This document shows positions 5,441-12,555 of a DNA stretch of 12,555 nt, piece by piece; position 1 is the stretch's first letter; each line of letters opens with the position of its first letter. Below the pieces are notes generated by a model. That model searched no databases. It saw only the letters and a program-made list of their open reading frames with translations, and was not told the DNA's origin. The stretch comes from JAIVGV01 sp031425275 (GTDB lineage Bacteria > Acidobacteriota > Blastocatellia > Pyrinomonadales > Pyrinomonadaceae): assembly GCA_031425275.1 (NCBI GenBank), contig JANPJA010000130.1, positions 1 to 12,555 on the forward strand, given 5' to 3'. The translations under genes were made by a program, and so were the position numbers.

Positions 5441-7801
5441 ATGAGAGACGGCGGAGACGAAACGAGAGCGGAGCGCGCGCCGGCGTCGGGCGCAGGCTTG
5501 TGGCCGCGCCTGCGCCGCAAGGCCGGGTTCGGCGACGCGGTGTTGTTGCTCTACGTCGTCGCCGTCGTCCGCCAATGCCTCTGGGGCGTCGCCGATAACA
5601 GCGCGTCGTGGGCCGCGACCGTTCTCGTCTCGCTCCTCGTCTGGCTCTGCTACGTGTGGATGAAGCCGGAAGACGACGCCGACGGTGGCGGGACGCCCGC
5701 CGCCTTCCGGCCGCTCGTCGTGCTCCCGCTCGCGCTCGTCTATGCCGCCCGCGTCGCGCTGCCCGACACGTCCTACGACGTGCTCAACTACCACCTCTTT
5801 CAGGGCGCGCGTAGCTTACGCTTCCCGTTCTTCGCCCCCGGCGATTTCTTCCCCGTCCTCGTCCCGTTCAACCCGACGCCCGACATCGTCCACGCCCTGA
5901 CCCGCGGCGCGCTCGGCTACCGGCTCGGCACGGTCGTCAACCTCTGCGCGCTCGTGTGGGCCGCGGGCATCGCGGAAAAGTTGTTGCGGCCGTTCGTCTC
6001 CGATCCGCGTTGGCGCTGCGCGGGCGTGCTCGCCGCCGTCTGGGCCGAGCAACTGTTCTTCGTCGTCAACAACTACATGGTCGATCTGCTGCCGCTCCCG
6101 CTCGTGCTCGAAGCGACACGACTCACGCTCCGACACGCGGGCGCGGGAGCGCGAGACGGCGCGCGTCAAACTTCGGACGAAGGAGAAACAGGCGCGGGCG
6201 AAGCGCACCGCTATTCAAACGAAGCGCATCCGTATTCAGGCGACGCCGGGCGCGATCTGTTATGCGTCGCGTTCCTGCTCGGGTTGGCCGCGGCCTTTAA
6301 GATCACGAACCTCACGGCGGCCGTCGCGCTCGCGCCGCTGTGGGCGCACCAATTGTTCTTCAAGTCGCGGCCCGCGCCCGCGAAACTCGCCGCCTCGCTG
6401 GTCGCCGCCTCGGTCATTTTCGTCCTGCCGATCCTGCCCTACGCGATCCACATCTACAGGCTGACCGGCAGCCCGCTGTTCCCCCTCTATAACGGCGTCT
6501 TCCGCTCGCCCTACTGGGGGGCCCACGGCGGCTGGGACGCGCGCTGGGGGCCGCACGCGCTCTGGGAGAAACTGCTGTGGCCGCTGATGCTGCCGTTCGT
6601 GCCGGGCCGCTTCTCGGAACTCGGAGCCTACTCGGGGAGGATCACGCTCGGCTTCGCGGCGGCCGTCGTCGCGCTCCTGCTCGCGCGGCGCGACCCGCGC
6701 TTGCGCTCTCTGAGCGTCGTCTTCATCGTCGGGGCCGTCGCGTGGAGCTTTGTCATCGGCTACAGCCGCTACGGCCTTCACCTCGAAATACTCGGCGGCG
6801 TGATCGTCGTCGCGCTGCTGGCGAAACTCGCGGACCTCGAACTGTCGCCGAACAGGCGGCGCGCATTCGCCGCCGCTCTCTGCGTCGGCTTCGCAACGCA
6901 GCTCTCGGCGGCGAGCTACAGAATTTGGCGCACCGAATGGAGCCTGCGCCCCGTCGCGTTGCGCAGTCCGGCCCGGCACGCGGCCGACGCGGCGTACCTG
7001 TTGCGCGACCGCTCGCTGCGCGACTTCCTCGCGCCCGAAGAACTGGCGAAAGTCGATCGGGTCGAAGTGTGGATCGAATGCGGCACGCGGACGAGCGGCG
7101 TCGCGGTGATGCTGCGGCCCGACGCCCCGACCGTCGGCGTGCGCAATTACGAGTTCTTCACGAGCCGCGCGGCCGTCGATTCATACCTCGGCGCGCTCGA
7201 CCGGGTCGCGTCCCGCCGGATGTTCGCCCTCGTCCACCCGCCCGACGCCGCGTCGTGCGCGCAGGTCTTGAAGGATCGCGGGCTGTTCGTCGCCGGCTCG
7301 ACCCCGCTCCGCGTGCCCTACTATTCGCCCCGCGAAGTCTTCGAGATGAGCCTGCTCGAAATTCGCCGGGGCGAATTGGGCGAGCTGCTCACGGCGCACC
7401 TTCGCCAACTCCCGCCCGGGGGCTACCGGGCGAGCATCACCGCGCGGGACGCGACGCCCGCGCTCAAGGTCGGCGGGCGGGTGCCGCTGCGCGTGAGCGT
7501 GTCGAACGCGGGCGCGTCGGCGTGGCCCGCCGGCCGGCCGGAGGGCGGCGCGTTTCAGGTGAACCTCGGCGGCCGCTGGCTGCGGGCCGACGGAGAACGC
7601 TTCATCCGCGAAGTCGGCTCGCGCACGACCCTGCCGCGCGACATCCAACCCGGCGAAGAACTGGAACTCACGCTGCTCATCGACGCGCCCGCCGAGGCCG
7701 GCGAGTACGTCCTCCAACTCGACATGGTTCACGAAGCCGTCACGTGGTTCTACCAACAAGGCTCCGCGCCGCTGCTCCTCAAAGTCCGCGTCGGGCCGTA
7801 A
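5441..7801 (+). CDS. Multi-spanning GT-C-like membrane protein with C-terminal beta-sandwich domain
   Basis: This 786-aa protein is not confidently named. Residues about 30–500 contain roughly ten hydrophobic segments. The first long loop, PDTSYDVLNYHLFQGAR (108–124), followed by FNPTPD (143–148), resembles the acidic first loop of GT-C glycosyltransferases, which use polyprenyl-phosphate sugars at the outer face of the membrane. Residues about 510–650 look like a soluble alpha/beta region. Residues about 665–785 form a beta-rich domain with GRWLRADGERF, LPRDIQPGEELELTL and DMVHEAVTWF. This type of Trp-rich Ig-like module occurs at the C-termini of polysaccharide-related enzymes. A hydrophilic insertion (about 231–270) carries a tandem duplication. 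A glycosyltransferase is the best guess; a non-catalytic surface polysaccharide protein is possible. There is no clear ribosome binding site at the chosen ATG. Confidence 0.7.
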   Translation: MRDGGDETRAERAPASGAGLWPRLRRKAGFGDAVLLLYVVAVVRQCLWGVADNSASWAATVLVSLLVWLCYVWMKPEDDADGGGTPAAFRPLVVLPLALVYAARVALPDTSYDVLNYHLFQGARSLRFPFFAPGDFFPVLVPFNPTPDIVHALTRGALGYRLGTVVNLCALVWAAGIAEKLLRPFVSDPRWRCAGVLAAVWAEQLFFVVNNYMVDLLPLPLVLEATRLTLRHAGAGARDGARQTSDEGETGAGEAHRYSNEAHPYSGDAGRDLLCVAFLLGLAAAFKITNLTAAVALAPLWAHQLFFKSRPAPAKLAASLVAASVIFVLPILPYAIHIYRLTGSPLFPLYNGVFRSPYWGAHGGWDARWGPHALWEKLLWPLMLPFVPGRFSELGAYSGRITLGFAAAVVALLLARRDPRLRSLSVVFIVGAVAWSFVIGYSRYGLHLEILGGVIVVALLAKLADLELSPNRRRAFAAALCVGFATQLSAASYRIWRTEWSLRPVALRSPARHAADAAYLLRDRSLRDFLAPEELAKVDRVEVWIECGTRTSGVAVMLRPDAPTVGVRNYEFFTSRAAVDSYLGALDRVASRRMFALVHPPDAASCAQVLKDRGLFVAGSTPLRVPYYSPREVFEMSLLEIRRGELGELLTAHLRQLPPGGYRASITARDATPALKVGGRVPLRVSVSNAGASAWPAGRPEGGAFQVNLGGRWLRADGERFIREVGSRTTLPRDIQPGEELELTLLIDAPAEAGEYVLQLDMVHEAVTWFYQQGSAPLLLKVRVGP
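6199..6240 (+). repeat. Tandem 21-nt duplication inside the GT-C-like gene
   Basis: Two adjacent 21-nt units (6199–6219 and 6220–6240) match at 16 of 21 positions and encode EAHRYSN / EAHPYSG. They lie in a hydrophilic, low-complexity insertion between hydrophobic segments. The unit length keeps the reading frame. Confidence 0.6.
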
Positions 7802-7855
7802 CGCGCGCGGTGTGTAACTCTCGTTTGCCGACGGGTTTGTTGTAACCTCATCCCG

Positions 7856-9265
7856 ATGAACGCGAAATTATTCGTGCTCCGCTTCGACGCGGGGACGCTC
7901 GTGCTCGACGGGGCGGGCGCGGCCGACGCCGTGCCCGACGCGCTGCGCTGGGACGAGCGCGTGCTGCGCTGGCGCGCCCCCGCGCACCAGTACCGCCGCG
8001 TCGTCGAAGAGTTGAAGGCGGGCGGCGCGGAGTTCGTGGATCGCGCGCGGGCTTACGACCGCTTCGACTTTCGGACGAAGCTGGCGGCCGAACCGCGACC
8101 TTATCAGGAAGAGGCGATTGCGGAGTGGGAGCGCGCGCGGCGTCGTGGCGTCGTGGTGCTGCCCACGGGCGCGGGGAAGAGTCTCGTCGCGCAGATGGCT
8201 ATCGAGCGCGCGGGCCGCTCGGCCCTCGTCGTCGTGCCGACTCTGGATTTAATGAACCAGTGGTACGACCTGCTGCTCTCAAGTTTCGACGCCGAGATCG
8301 GCCTCATCGGCGGCGGCTACTTCGAGCTGGGCGCGCTGACCGTGACGACTTATGCGTCGGCCTTCCGCTTCATGGAACGGCTCGGCGACAAGTTCGGCCT
8401 CGTCATCTACGACGAGTGTCACCACCTGCCGGGCGGCAACTTCCGCTACGCGGCCGAGTTCTCGCTCGCGCCCTACCGGCTCGGACTCACCGCGACGCCC
8501 GAGCGCGGCGACGGCGAAGAGCAATCGCTGGAAGAGCTGATCGGCCCCACGGTCTTCCGCCGCGACGCGCGCGAGATGGCGGGCGAGTATTTGTCCGACT
8601 ACACGGTCGTGCGCCTGCGGGTCGAGCTGTCGCCGCCGGAGCGCGAAGCCTACGAGCGCGAGCGCGGCGTCTTCCAGCGATTTTTGTCCGACTCGAAGAT
8701 CAGGCTCGGCGGGCCGCGCGGCTGGCAGTTCTTCATCGCCGCGAGCGCGCGGAGCGAGGACGGGCGGCGCGCGATGTTGGCCTACCGCGAGTCGCGGCGG
8801 ATCGCGCTCGGGACGGAGGGCAAACTGGGCGTGCTCGCGGAGCTGCTCAAGCGTCACCGCCGCGAGCGCGTCCTCATCTTCACCGCCGAGAACGAGATGG
8901 TCTATCGCATCTCGGAGAAGTTTTTGATCCCGGCCATCACGCACGAGACGGAGATCAAGGAGCGGCGCGCGTGGCTCGAAGACTTCAACGCGGGGCGGGT
9001 GCTCGCGCTCGCCACGTCGAAAGTCTTGAACGAGGGCGTCAACATCCCGGCCGCGTCGGTCGCCGTCGTGTTATCAGGATCGGGGTCGTCGCGCGAGCAC
9101 ATCCAGCGGCTCGGCCGCATCCTGCGCAAGCTGCCCGACAAGGAGGCCGTCCTCTACGAGGTCATCACCACGGGGACGACCGAGGAAGGGATCAGCCGGC
9201 GGCGCGGCGACAACGCGCAGTTCCGCGACGCGGGCGTAACGGGCGGGCAACCGGGTTTCATCTAA
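7856..9265 (+). CDS. XPB-family superfamily 2 DNA helicase
   Basis: The 469-aa protein has the size of archaeal XPB. The N-terminal 75 residues correspond to the region of the damage-recognition domain. The helicase core has RPYQEEAI (81–88, Q-motif-like), Walker A PTGAGKS (103–109), DECH box (186–189), motif III TAT (212–214), a likely thumb insertion (about 265–310), motif V around SKVLNEGVNIP (388–398) and motif VI QRLGRILRK (417–425). XPB proteins are ATP-driven 3'–5' translocases that open DNA in nucleotide excision repair and transcription. After motif III the sequence reads ERGD where archaeal and eukaryotic XPB have the RED motif, so Gly218 replaces Glu. The next gene encodes the cognate nuclease Bax1, which strongly supports the XPB assignment over generic helicases. 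The gap to the upstream gene is 54 nt. Confidence 0.88.
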   Translation: MNAKLFVLRFDAGTLVLDGAGAADAVPDALRWDERVLRWRAPAHQYRRVVEELKAGGAEFVDRARAYDRFDFRTKLAAEPRPYQEEAIAEWERARRRGVVVLPTGAGKSLVAQMAIERAGRSALVVVPTLDLMNQWYDLLLSSFDAEIGLIGGGYFELGALTVTTYASAFRFMERLGDKFGLVIYDECHHLPGGNFRYAAEFSLAPYRLGLTATPERGDGEEQSLEELIGPTVFRRDAREMAGEYLSDYTVVRLRVELSPPEREAYERERGVFQRFLSDSKIRLGGPRGWQFFIAASARSEDGRRAMLAYRESRRIALGTEGKLGVLAELLKRHRRERVLIFTAENEMVYRISEKFLIPAITHETEIKERRAWLEDFNAGRVLALATSKVLNEGVNIPAASVAVVLSGSGSSREHIQRLGRILRKLPDKEAVLYEVITTGTTEEGISRRRGDNAQFRDAGVTGGQPGFI

Positions 9266-9298
9266 CTAATGAAGCAGCCCACGGGTGACATCTGACGC

Positions 9299-10516
9299 AT
9301 GTTGACCGCAGACCTTTCGCTGAGCTGGCAGCGCGACGGCGAGATCAAGCCGCGCCTGCTGAACGCGCGCGACCCGCGCTGGCTGGGTGCGGCCGAGACG
9401 CTCGTGCGCATCTTCGCCGGGCACGTCGGGCGCGCGCGCGGCGAACTCGACGCGACGCTCGACGAGTACGTCGGCGCGGGCACGAACTACAAAGTCTTCC
9501 GCGGCCTCGTCAAACTCCTGCTGGATCGGTCGGAGTTCGCGAACGCGGGCGTGGCCGAGCCGGCGGAGATGCGCCGCGCCGTCTTCCTCAAAGCGCGCGA
9601 GTCGCACCCGCTCGACGGCGGCGAAGCGGCACGCGCGCTCGTGTTAGCCGGGGTCGCGGGCGAGTTGCGCTGCGACGCGGACGCGCTCGCCGCGAGTCTG
9701 TACGCGGATTTGAAGGCGCGGCAGAAGCTGACGGCGTTCGCGGAGACGGGCGCGGCCGAGTTGATCGACAACTACAACCTCGCGCAGGCGCAGGCCCTGC
9801 TCTACCACTGCGTGCGGATGCGCCTGAAAGTTAAGCCGCAAACTTCGGACGGCTACCGCGCGCTCTTCGGCGCGATCAAGTCGCACCGATTGATCCACTC
9901 CGTCACGGGCGACCCGGCCGGCGGCTACGAAGTCGTCCTCGACGGCCCGGCCTCGCTGTTCCACCGCTCGCAGAAGTACGGCGTGCAGATGGCCGTCTTC
10001 CTCCCCGACCTGCTCGCGTGCGCGGGCTGGGAGCTGCGCGCCGAGATCGCCACGCGGCGCGGCGCGGCCCTCTACGAGTTGGCGAGCGACCGCCACTCCT
10101 TACGCTCGCCCGCGGCGGGCTTGCGCGGTTACGAGAACCCGGTGCGGGATAAGTTGTTGGGGTCGTGGGCGCGCTTCGACAGCGACTGGACGCTCGAACC
10201 GAGCACCGAAGTGATCGACTTCGGCGGCGGCGCGTTCATCCCCGACTTCGTGCTGAGACACCCGGAGGGACAGGTCGTGCATCTGGAACTTCTGGGCTTC
10301 TGGACGCCGGAGCATTTGACGGAGCGTCTGCGCGAGTTGGAAGGGGCGGGCCTGCGCGGTTTCCTGCTCGCCGCGTGGGAGGAACTGCGCGGGAGCCGCG
10401 AGCCTTTCGCGCGCGAGGACGCGCACGTCGTCGTCTTCAAGCGGACGCTCGATCCGGCGGCGGTCGAGTGGGCGGCGGAGAAGTTAATCGTGAAAGAGAG
10501 CCTGACCCCGGCCTGA
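9299..10516 (+). CDS. Bax1-like nuclease (DUF790), partner of XPB
   Basis: The 405-aa protein is recognised as DUF790 / Bax1 by MLTADL and KPRLLN at the N-terminus, NYKVFRGLVKLLLDRSEF (63–80), NYNLAQAQALLYH (158–170), DGPASLF (215–221), KYGVQMAVFLPDLL (226–239), FIPDFVLRH (313–321) and LELLGFWTPEHL (329–340). The C-terminal part is the presumed nuclease domain with a PD...E arrangement (Asp316, Glu330). The lysine of textbook PD-(D/E)xK enzymes is replaced by Leu332. In archaea Bax1 binds XPB, stimulates it and cuts DNA near bubble or fork junctions. Here it begins 33 nt after the helicase stop, so the two are almost certainly co-expressed. There is no strong Shine–Dalgarno, but the ATG gives the family-typical N-terminus. 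Confidence 0.88.
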   Translation: MLTADLSLSWQRDGEIKPRLLNARDPRWLGAAETLVRIFAGHVGRARGELDATLDEYVGAGTNYKVFRGLVKLLLDRSEFANAGVAEPAEMRRAVFLKARESHPLDGGEAARALVLAGVAGELRCDADALAASLYADLKARQKLTAFAETGAAELIDNYNLAQAQALLYHCVRMRLKVKPQTSDGYRALFGAIKSHRLIHSVTGDPAGGYEVVLDGPASLFHRSQKYGVQMAVFLPDLLACAGWELRAEIATRRGAALYELASDRHSLRSPAAGLRGYENPVRDKLLGSWARFDSDWTLEPSTEVIDFGGGAFIPDFVLRHPEGQVVHLELLGFWTPEHLTERLRELEGAGLRGFLLAAWEELRGSREPFAREDAHVVVFKRTLDPAAVEWAAEKLIVKESLTPA

Positions 10517-10556
10517 AGAGTTGGGCGCGGGCGGGCGCGGCAAGATTCCCGTGAGC

Positions 10557-10564
10557 GGGGAGGG
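10557..10564 (+). promoter_or_regulatory. Ribosome binding site supporting the GTG start at 10575
   Basis: GGGGAGGG lies about 10 nt before a GTG. It favours that codon over the in-frame TTG at 10521 and the GTG at 10551. Confidence 0.5.
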
Positions 10565-10574
10565 CGGCGAAAGC

Positions 10575-11588
10575 GTGAAGACTTTCAATTTGTGTTTGTT
10601 GGGCTTCGGGAACGTCGGCCGCGCGCTCGCGCGTCTGCTCGTCGTGAAGGCGGACGAGCTGCGCGACGAGTTCGGCATCGAGTGGCGCGTGACGGGCGTG
10701 GCCAGCCGCAGGCTCGGCTGGCTCGTCGCGCCGGAGGGCTTCGAGGCCGGGAGTCTGCTCGCGGGCGAGATCGAGCAGCGGTCGAGGCTTGAGCCGCGCG
10801 ACGTGCGCGAGTGGATACAATTGGCGAACCCGGACGTGTTGTTTGAGACGACATCGCTCGAACCCATGAGCGGACAGCCCGCGGTCGGGCACGTCCGCGC
10901 CGCGCTCGAATGGGGCGCGCACGCCGTCACGGCGAACAAGGGCGCGGTCGTCCACGGCCACCGCGAGCTGTCGGAACTGGCGCGCGAGCGCGGCCGGCGC
11001 TTCATGTTCGAGGCGACGGTCGCCGACTGCCTGCCCGTCTTCTCGATGTTTCGCGAGTCTCTACCGGCCGCGCGGCTGCTCGGCTTCGAGGGGATTTTGA
11101 ACTCGACGACGACCGTCATCATCGAGGAGATGGAGCGCGGGAGGACTTTCGACGAGGGCGTCGCGCGCGCGCGGGCACTGGGGATTACGGAAACCGATCC
11201 GTCTTACGACGTGGACGGCTGGGACGCGGCCGTGAAAGTCTGCGCGCTCGTGAACGTGTTGATGGGCGCGTCAATGAAGCTCGAAGACGTCGCGCGCGAG
11301 GGGATTCGCGGACTCGACGGGGCCGCATTGCGGTCGGCGCGTGAGTCGGGTCAGCCCGTCCGACTCGTGAGCCGCGCCGCGCGCGACGGACGGGGGCGGG
11401 TGACGGCGGGCGTCCGCCCCGAGCAAATCGGGCCGGGCGATCCGCTGGCGAATCTCGCCGGCTCGTCGCTCTCGATCAACTTTGCGCTCGACGTACTGCC
11501 CGGCCTGACCATCACGGCGCGCGGCCCCGATTTGCAAAGCACGGCCTACGGACTCCTCGCCGATTTCATCAACGCGGTGCGCGCTTAA
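10575..11588 (+). CDS. Homoserine dehydrogenase-like protein, no ACT domain
   Basis: From the GTG start the protein has 337 aa and begins directly with the beta strand of the NAD(P)-binding fold. Motifs are GFGNVG (10–15), TANKG (119–123), GILNSTTTVIIEEME (173–187), ITETDPSYDVDGWDAAVK (204–221) and ALVNVLMG (224–231). The D217...K221 pair in GWDAAVK corresponds to the catalytic Asp/Lys of homoserine dehydrogenase, which reduces aspartate semialdehyde to homoserine for threonine and methionine. No ACT domain is present, so direct threonine feedback of the usual kind is not expected. The substrate-domain motif reads NSTTTVI where canonical enzymes have NGTTNYI, so a diverged subfamily is possible. 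No other threonine-pathway gene is adjacent. An in-frame TTG at 10521 would add 18 low-complexity residues and is less likely. Confidence 0.8.
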   Translation: MKTFNLCLLGFGNVGRALARLLVVKADELRDEFGIEWRVTGVASRRLGWLVAPEGFEAGSLLAGEIEQRSRLEPRDVREWIQLANPDVLFETTSLEPMSGQPAVGHVRAALEWGAHAVTANKGAVVHGHRELSELARERGRRFMFEATVADCLPVFSMFRESLPAARLLGFEGILNSTTTVIIEEMERGRTFDEGVARARALGITETDPSYDVDGWDAAVKVCALVNVLMGASMKLEDVAREGIRGLDGAALRSARESGQPVRLVSRAARDGRGRVTAGVRPEQIGPGDPLANLAGSSLSINFALDVLPGLTITARGPDLQSTAYGLLADFINAVRA

Positions 11589-11606
11589 AGCGCGCGACAA
11601 TTGAAA

Positions 11607-11612
11607 AGGGGG
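11607..11612 (+). promoter_or_regulatory. Ribosome binding site of the pirin gene
   Basis: AGGGGG lies 5 nt before the ATG at 11618. It is one of the clearest Shine–Dalgarno sequences in the window and fixes the start. Confidence 0.6.
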
Positions 11613-11617
11613 AAGCG

Positions 11618-12316
11618 ATGATCAAAGTCAGAAAGTCGGATGAGCGCGGCCACTTGAACTTCGGCTGGCTCGACACCTATCACACCTTCTCGTTCGGCGA
11701 GTACTACGACCCGCGCAACATGGGTTTCCGCTCGCTTCGCGTCATTAACGAGGACTTCGTCAGCGGGGGGCGCGGCTTCCCCGAGCACGGCCACAGCGAC
11801 ATGGAGATCGTCACCTACATCCTCGAAGGCGCGCTCGAACACCGCGACAGCATGGGCAACGGCTCAGTCATTCGGCCCGGCGACGTGCAGCGCATGAGCG
11901 CGGGGACGGGCGTGCGCCACAGCGAGAAAAATCCCTCAGCCGACGAGTCTGTCCACCTGCTGCAAATCTGGATACTGCCGTCTGAGCGGGGCATCGACCC
12001 CGGTTACGAGCAGCAGAATTTCGCGGAGGATGAGCGGCGCGGGGATCTGCGTCTCGTCGCCTCACCGGACGGGCGCGAAGGCTCCGTGACGATTCATCAG
12101 GACGCGAGCCTCTACGCGACGTTGCTCGAAGCGGGCCAGTCGGTCGAGCACGAGTTGCGGCCCGGCCGGCACGCTTGGGCGCAGGTCGCGCGCGGCGCGG
12201 TCGAGATCAACGGGCAGAGTTTGGGGCAGGGCGACGGCGCGGCGGCGAGCGAAGAGGCGCGCGTCGTCATCACGGCGAGCGAGCCGGCGGAGGTGCTGCT
12301 CTTCGATCTCAACTGA
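11618..12316 (+). CDS. Pirin family protein (bicupin, YhhW-like)
   Basis: The 232-aa protein has the length of bacterial pirins. The N-terminal cupin contains NFGWLDTYHTFSFGEYYDP (14–32), FPEHGHSDMEIVTYILEG (54–71) and MSAGTGVRHSEKNPS (93–107). The four metal ligands of the family are present as His57, His59, His101 and Glu103. The C-terminal half (about 145–232) is the second cupin, with GRHAWAQVARG and a DGAAASEE stretch, and it lacks metal ligands as usual. E. coli YhhW and human pirin show quercetin 2,3-dioxygenase activity in vitro; the physiological role in most bacteria is unknown. It starts 29 nt after the homoserine dehydrogenase stop and is the last gene before the terminal palindrome. 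Family assignment is firm, function is not. Confidence 0.93.
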   Translation: MIKVRKSDERGHLNFGWLDTYHTFSFGEYYDPRNMGFRSLRVINEDFVSGGRGFPEHGHSDMEIVTYILEGALEHRDSMGNGSVIRPGDVQRMSAGTGVRHSEKNPSADESVHLLQIWILPSERGIDPGYEQQNFAEDERRGDLRLVASPDGREGSVTIHQDASLYATLLEAGQSVEHELRPGRHAWAQVARGAVEINGQSLGQGDGAAASEEARVVITASEPAEVLLFDLN

Positions 12317-12327
12317 GGGAAAAAACT

Positions 12328-12421
12328 TTCACCGCAGAGACGCGGAGAACGCAGAGGGGGCGCAGAGAAGAGTTGATCTTTCTCTGCGTCCCCTCTGCGT
12401 CCTCCGCGTCTCCGCGGTGAA
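12328..12421. repeat. Near-perfect 42-nt-arm palindrome of the CTCTGCG family
   Basis: The arms 12328–12369 and 12380–12421 are reverse complements at 39 of 42 positions around a 10-nt loop. Both outer ends read TTCACCGC / GCGGTGAA. The CTCTGCG, CCCCTCTGCG and CTCCGCG words are shared with the palindrome at 24–150 and the single arm at 5337–5361. It starts 12 nt after the pirin stop and could end transcription as an RNA hairpin, or be a small non-autonomous repeat element. The structure is read directly from the sequence; the function is inference. Confidence 0.88.
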
Positions 12422-12460
12422 TCCTACCGCCCCTTACTCAAGGACTTAACCTAAAGAGAA

Positions 12461-12507
12461 GGCGGCGCCCCGAGTTTATGCGTGCGCCGCCCGCTCGCCG
12501 GGTTTTT
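12461..12507 (+). terminator. GC-rich hairpin followed by a T-run, terminator candidate
   Basis: GGCGGCGC (12461–12468) pairs with GCGCCGCC (12484–12491) around a 15-nt loop. TTTTT follows at 12503–12507. On the opposite strand the stem is followed directly by TTCTCTTT, so it could serve a convergent gene beyond the window as well. The long gap between stem and T-run on the + strand weakens the call. The remaining bases to the window end, including a terminal G-run, show no gene. Confidence 0.45.
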
Positions 12508-12555
12508 GCGTGAGGTTTTCGAAAGCAGAAAATCTGTTTGTTGTTGAGGGGGGGG

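Noticed and set aside
7856..10516. Helicase plus nuclease as a restriction or phage defence island
   Set aside because: No methyltransferase, specificity subunit or typical defence partner lies nearby. The XPB–Bax1 pairing is the simpler explanation.
12548..12555. Terminal G-run as a functional element
   Set aside because: It lies at the very window end, so its extent cannot be judged.

Overview
The window is about 12.5 kb of gene-dense, high-GC bacterial chromosome. By eye, GC is 60–70% in the sampled coding stretches. All eleven supported genes lie on the + strand. The mix of features recalls Acidobacteriota of the Blastocatellia type: GC-rich genes, intergenic 'CTCTGCG' palindromes, a stray four-helix-bundle (S23-like) gene bounded by short tandem repeats, and a bacterial XPB/DUF790 pair. 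This assignment is inference, because no rRNA or marker gene settles the taxonomy.

Layout. (1) 24–150: a large imperfect palindrome of the CTCTGCG family, just upstream of a membrane-anchored ankyrin-repeat protein (162–944). (2) 1086–5247: an ABC-2 type exporter operon in the order ATPase, permease, ATPase, permease. The last three genes overlap by 4-nt ATGA junctions. Between the first ATPase and the first permease sits a foreign-looking block: a small four-helix-bundle gene (2052–2423) of visibly lower GC, bracketed by 7-bp tandem repeats in opposite orientation (2007–2041 and 2424–2451). The left array also encodes the last residues of the upstream ATPase. (3) 5248–5440: a 21-bp-stem hairpin and a decayed CTCTGCG repeat close the transporter operon. 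(4) 5441–12316: five closely spaced genes. These are a multi-membrane GT-C-like protein with a C-terminal beta-sandwich-like domain, an XPB-family helicase, its expected nuclease partner Bax1 (DUF790), a homoserine dehydrogenase-like protein and a pirin. (5) 12328–12555: a nearly perfect 42-bp-arm palindrome of the same CTCTGCG family, then a GC-rich hairpin with a T-run.

How the genes may work together. The two ATPases and two permeases should form one or two exporter complexes of unknown substrate. XPB and Bax1 should act as a helicase–nuclease machine on damaged or bubble DNA, as described for archaeal homologues. The GT-C-like protein, homoserine dehydrogenase and pirin share direction and close spacing with this pair, but no evident pathway. 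The strongest candidates for something unusual are the inverted-heptamer-bracketed four-helix-bundle cassette inside the exporter operon and the archaeal-style XPB–Bax1 pair.
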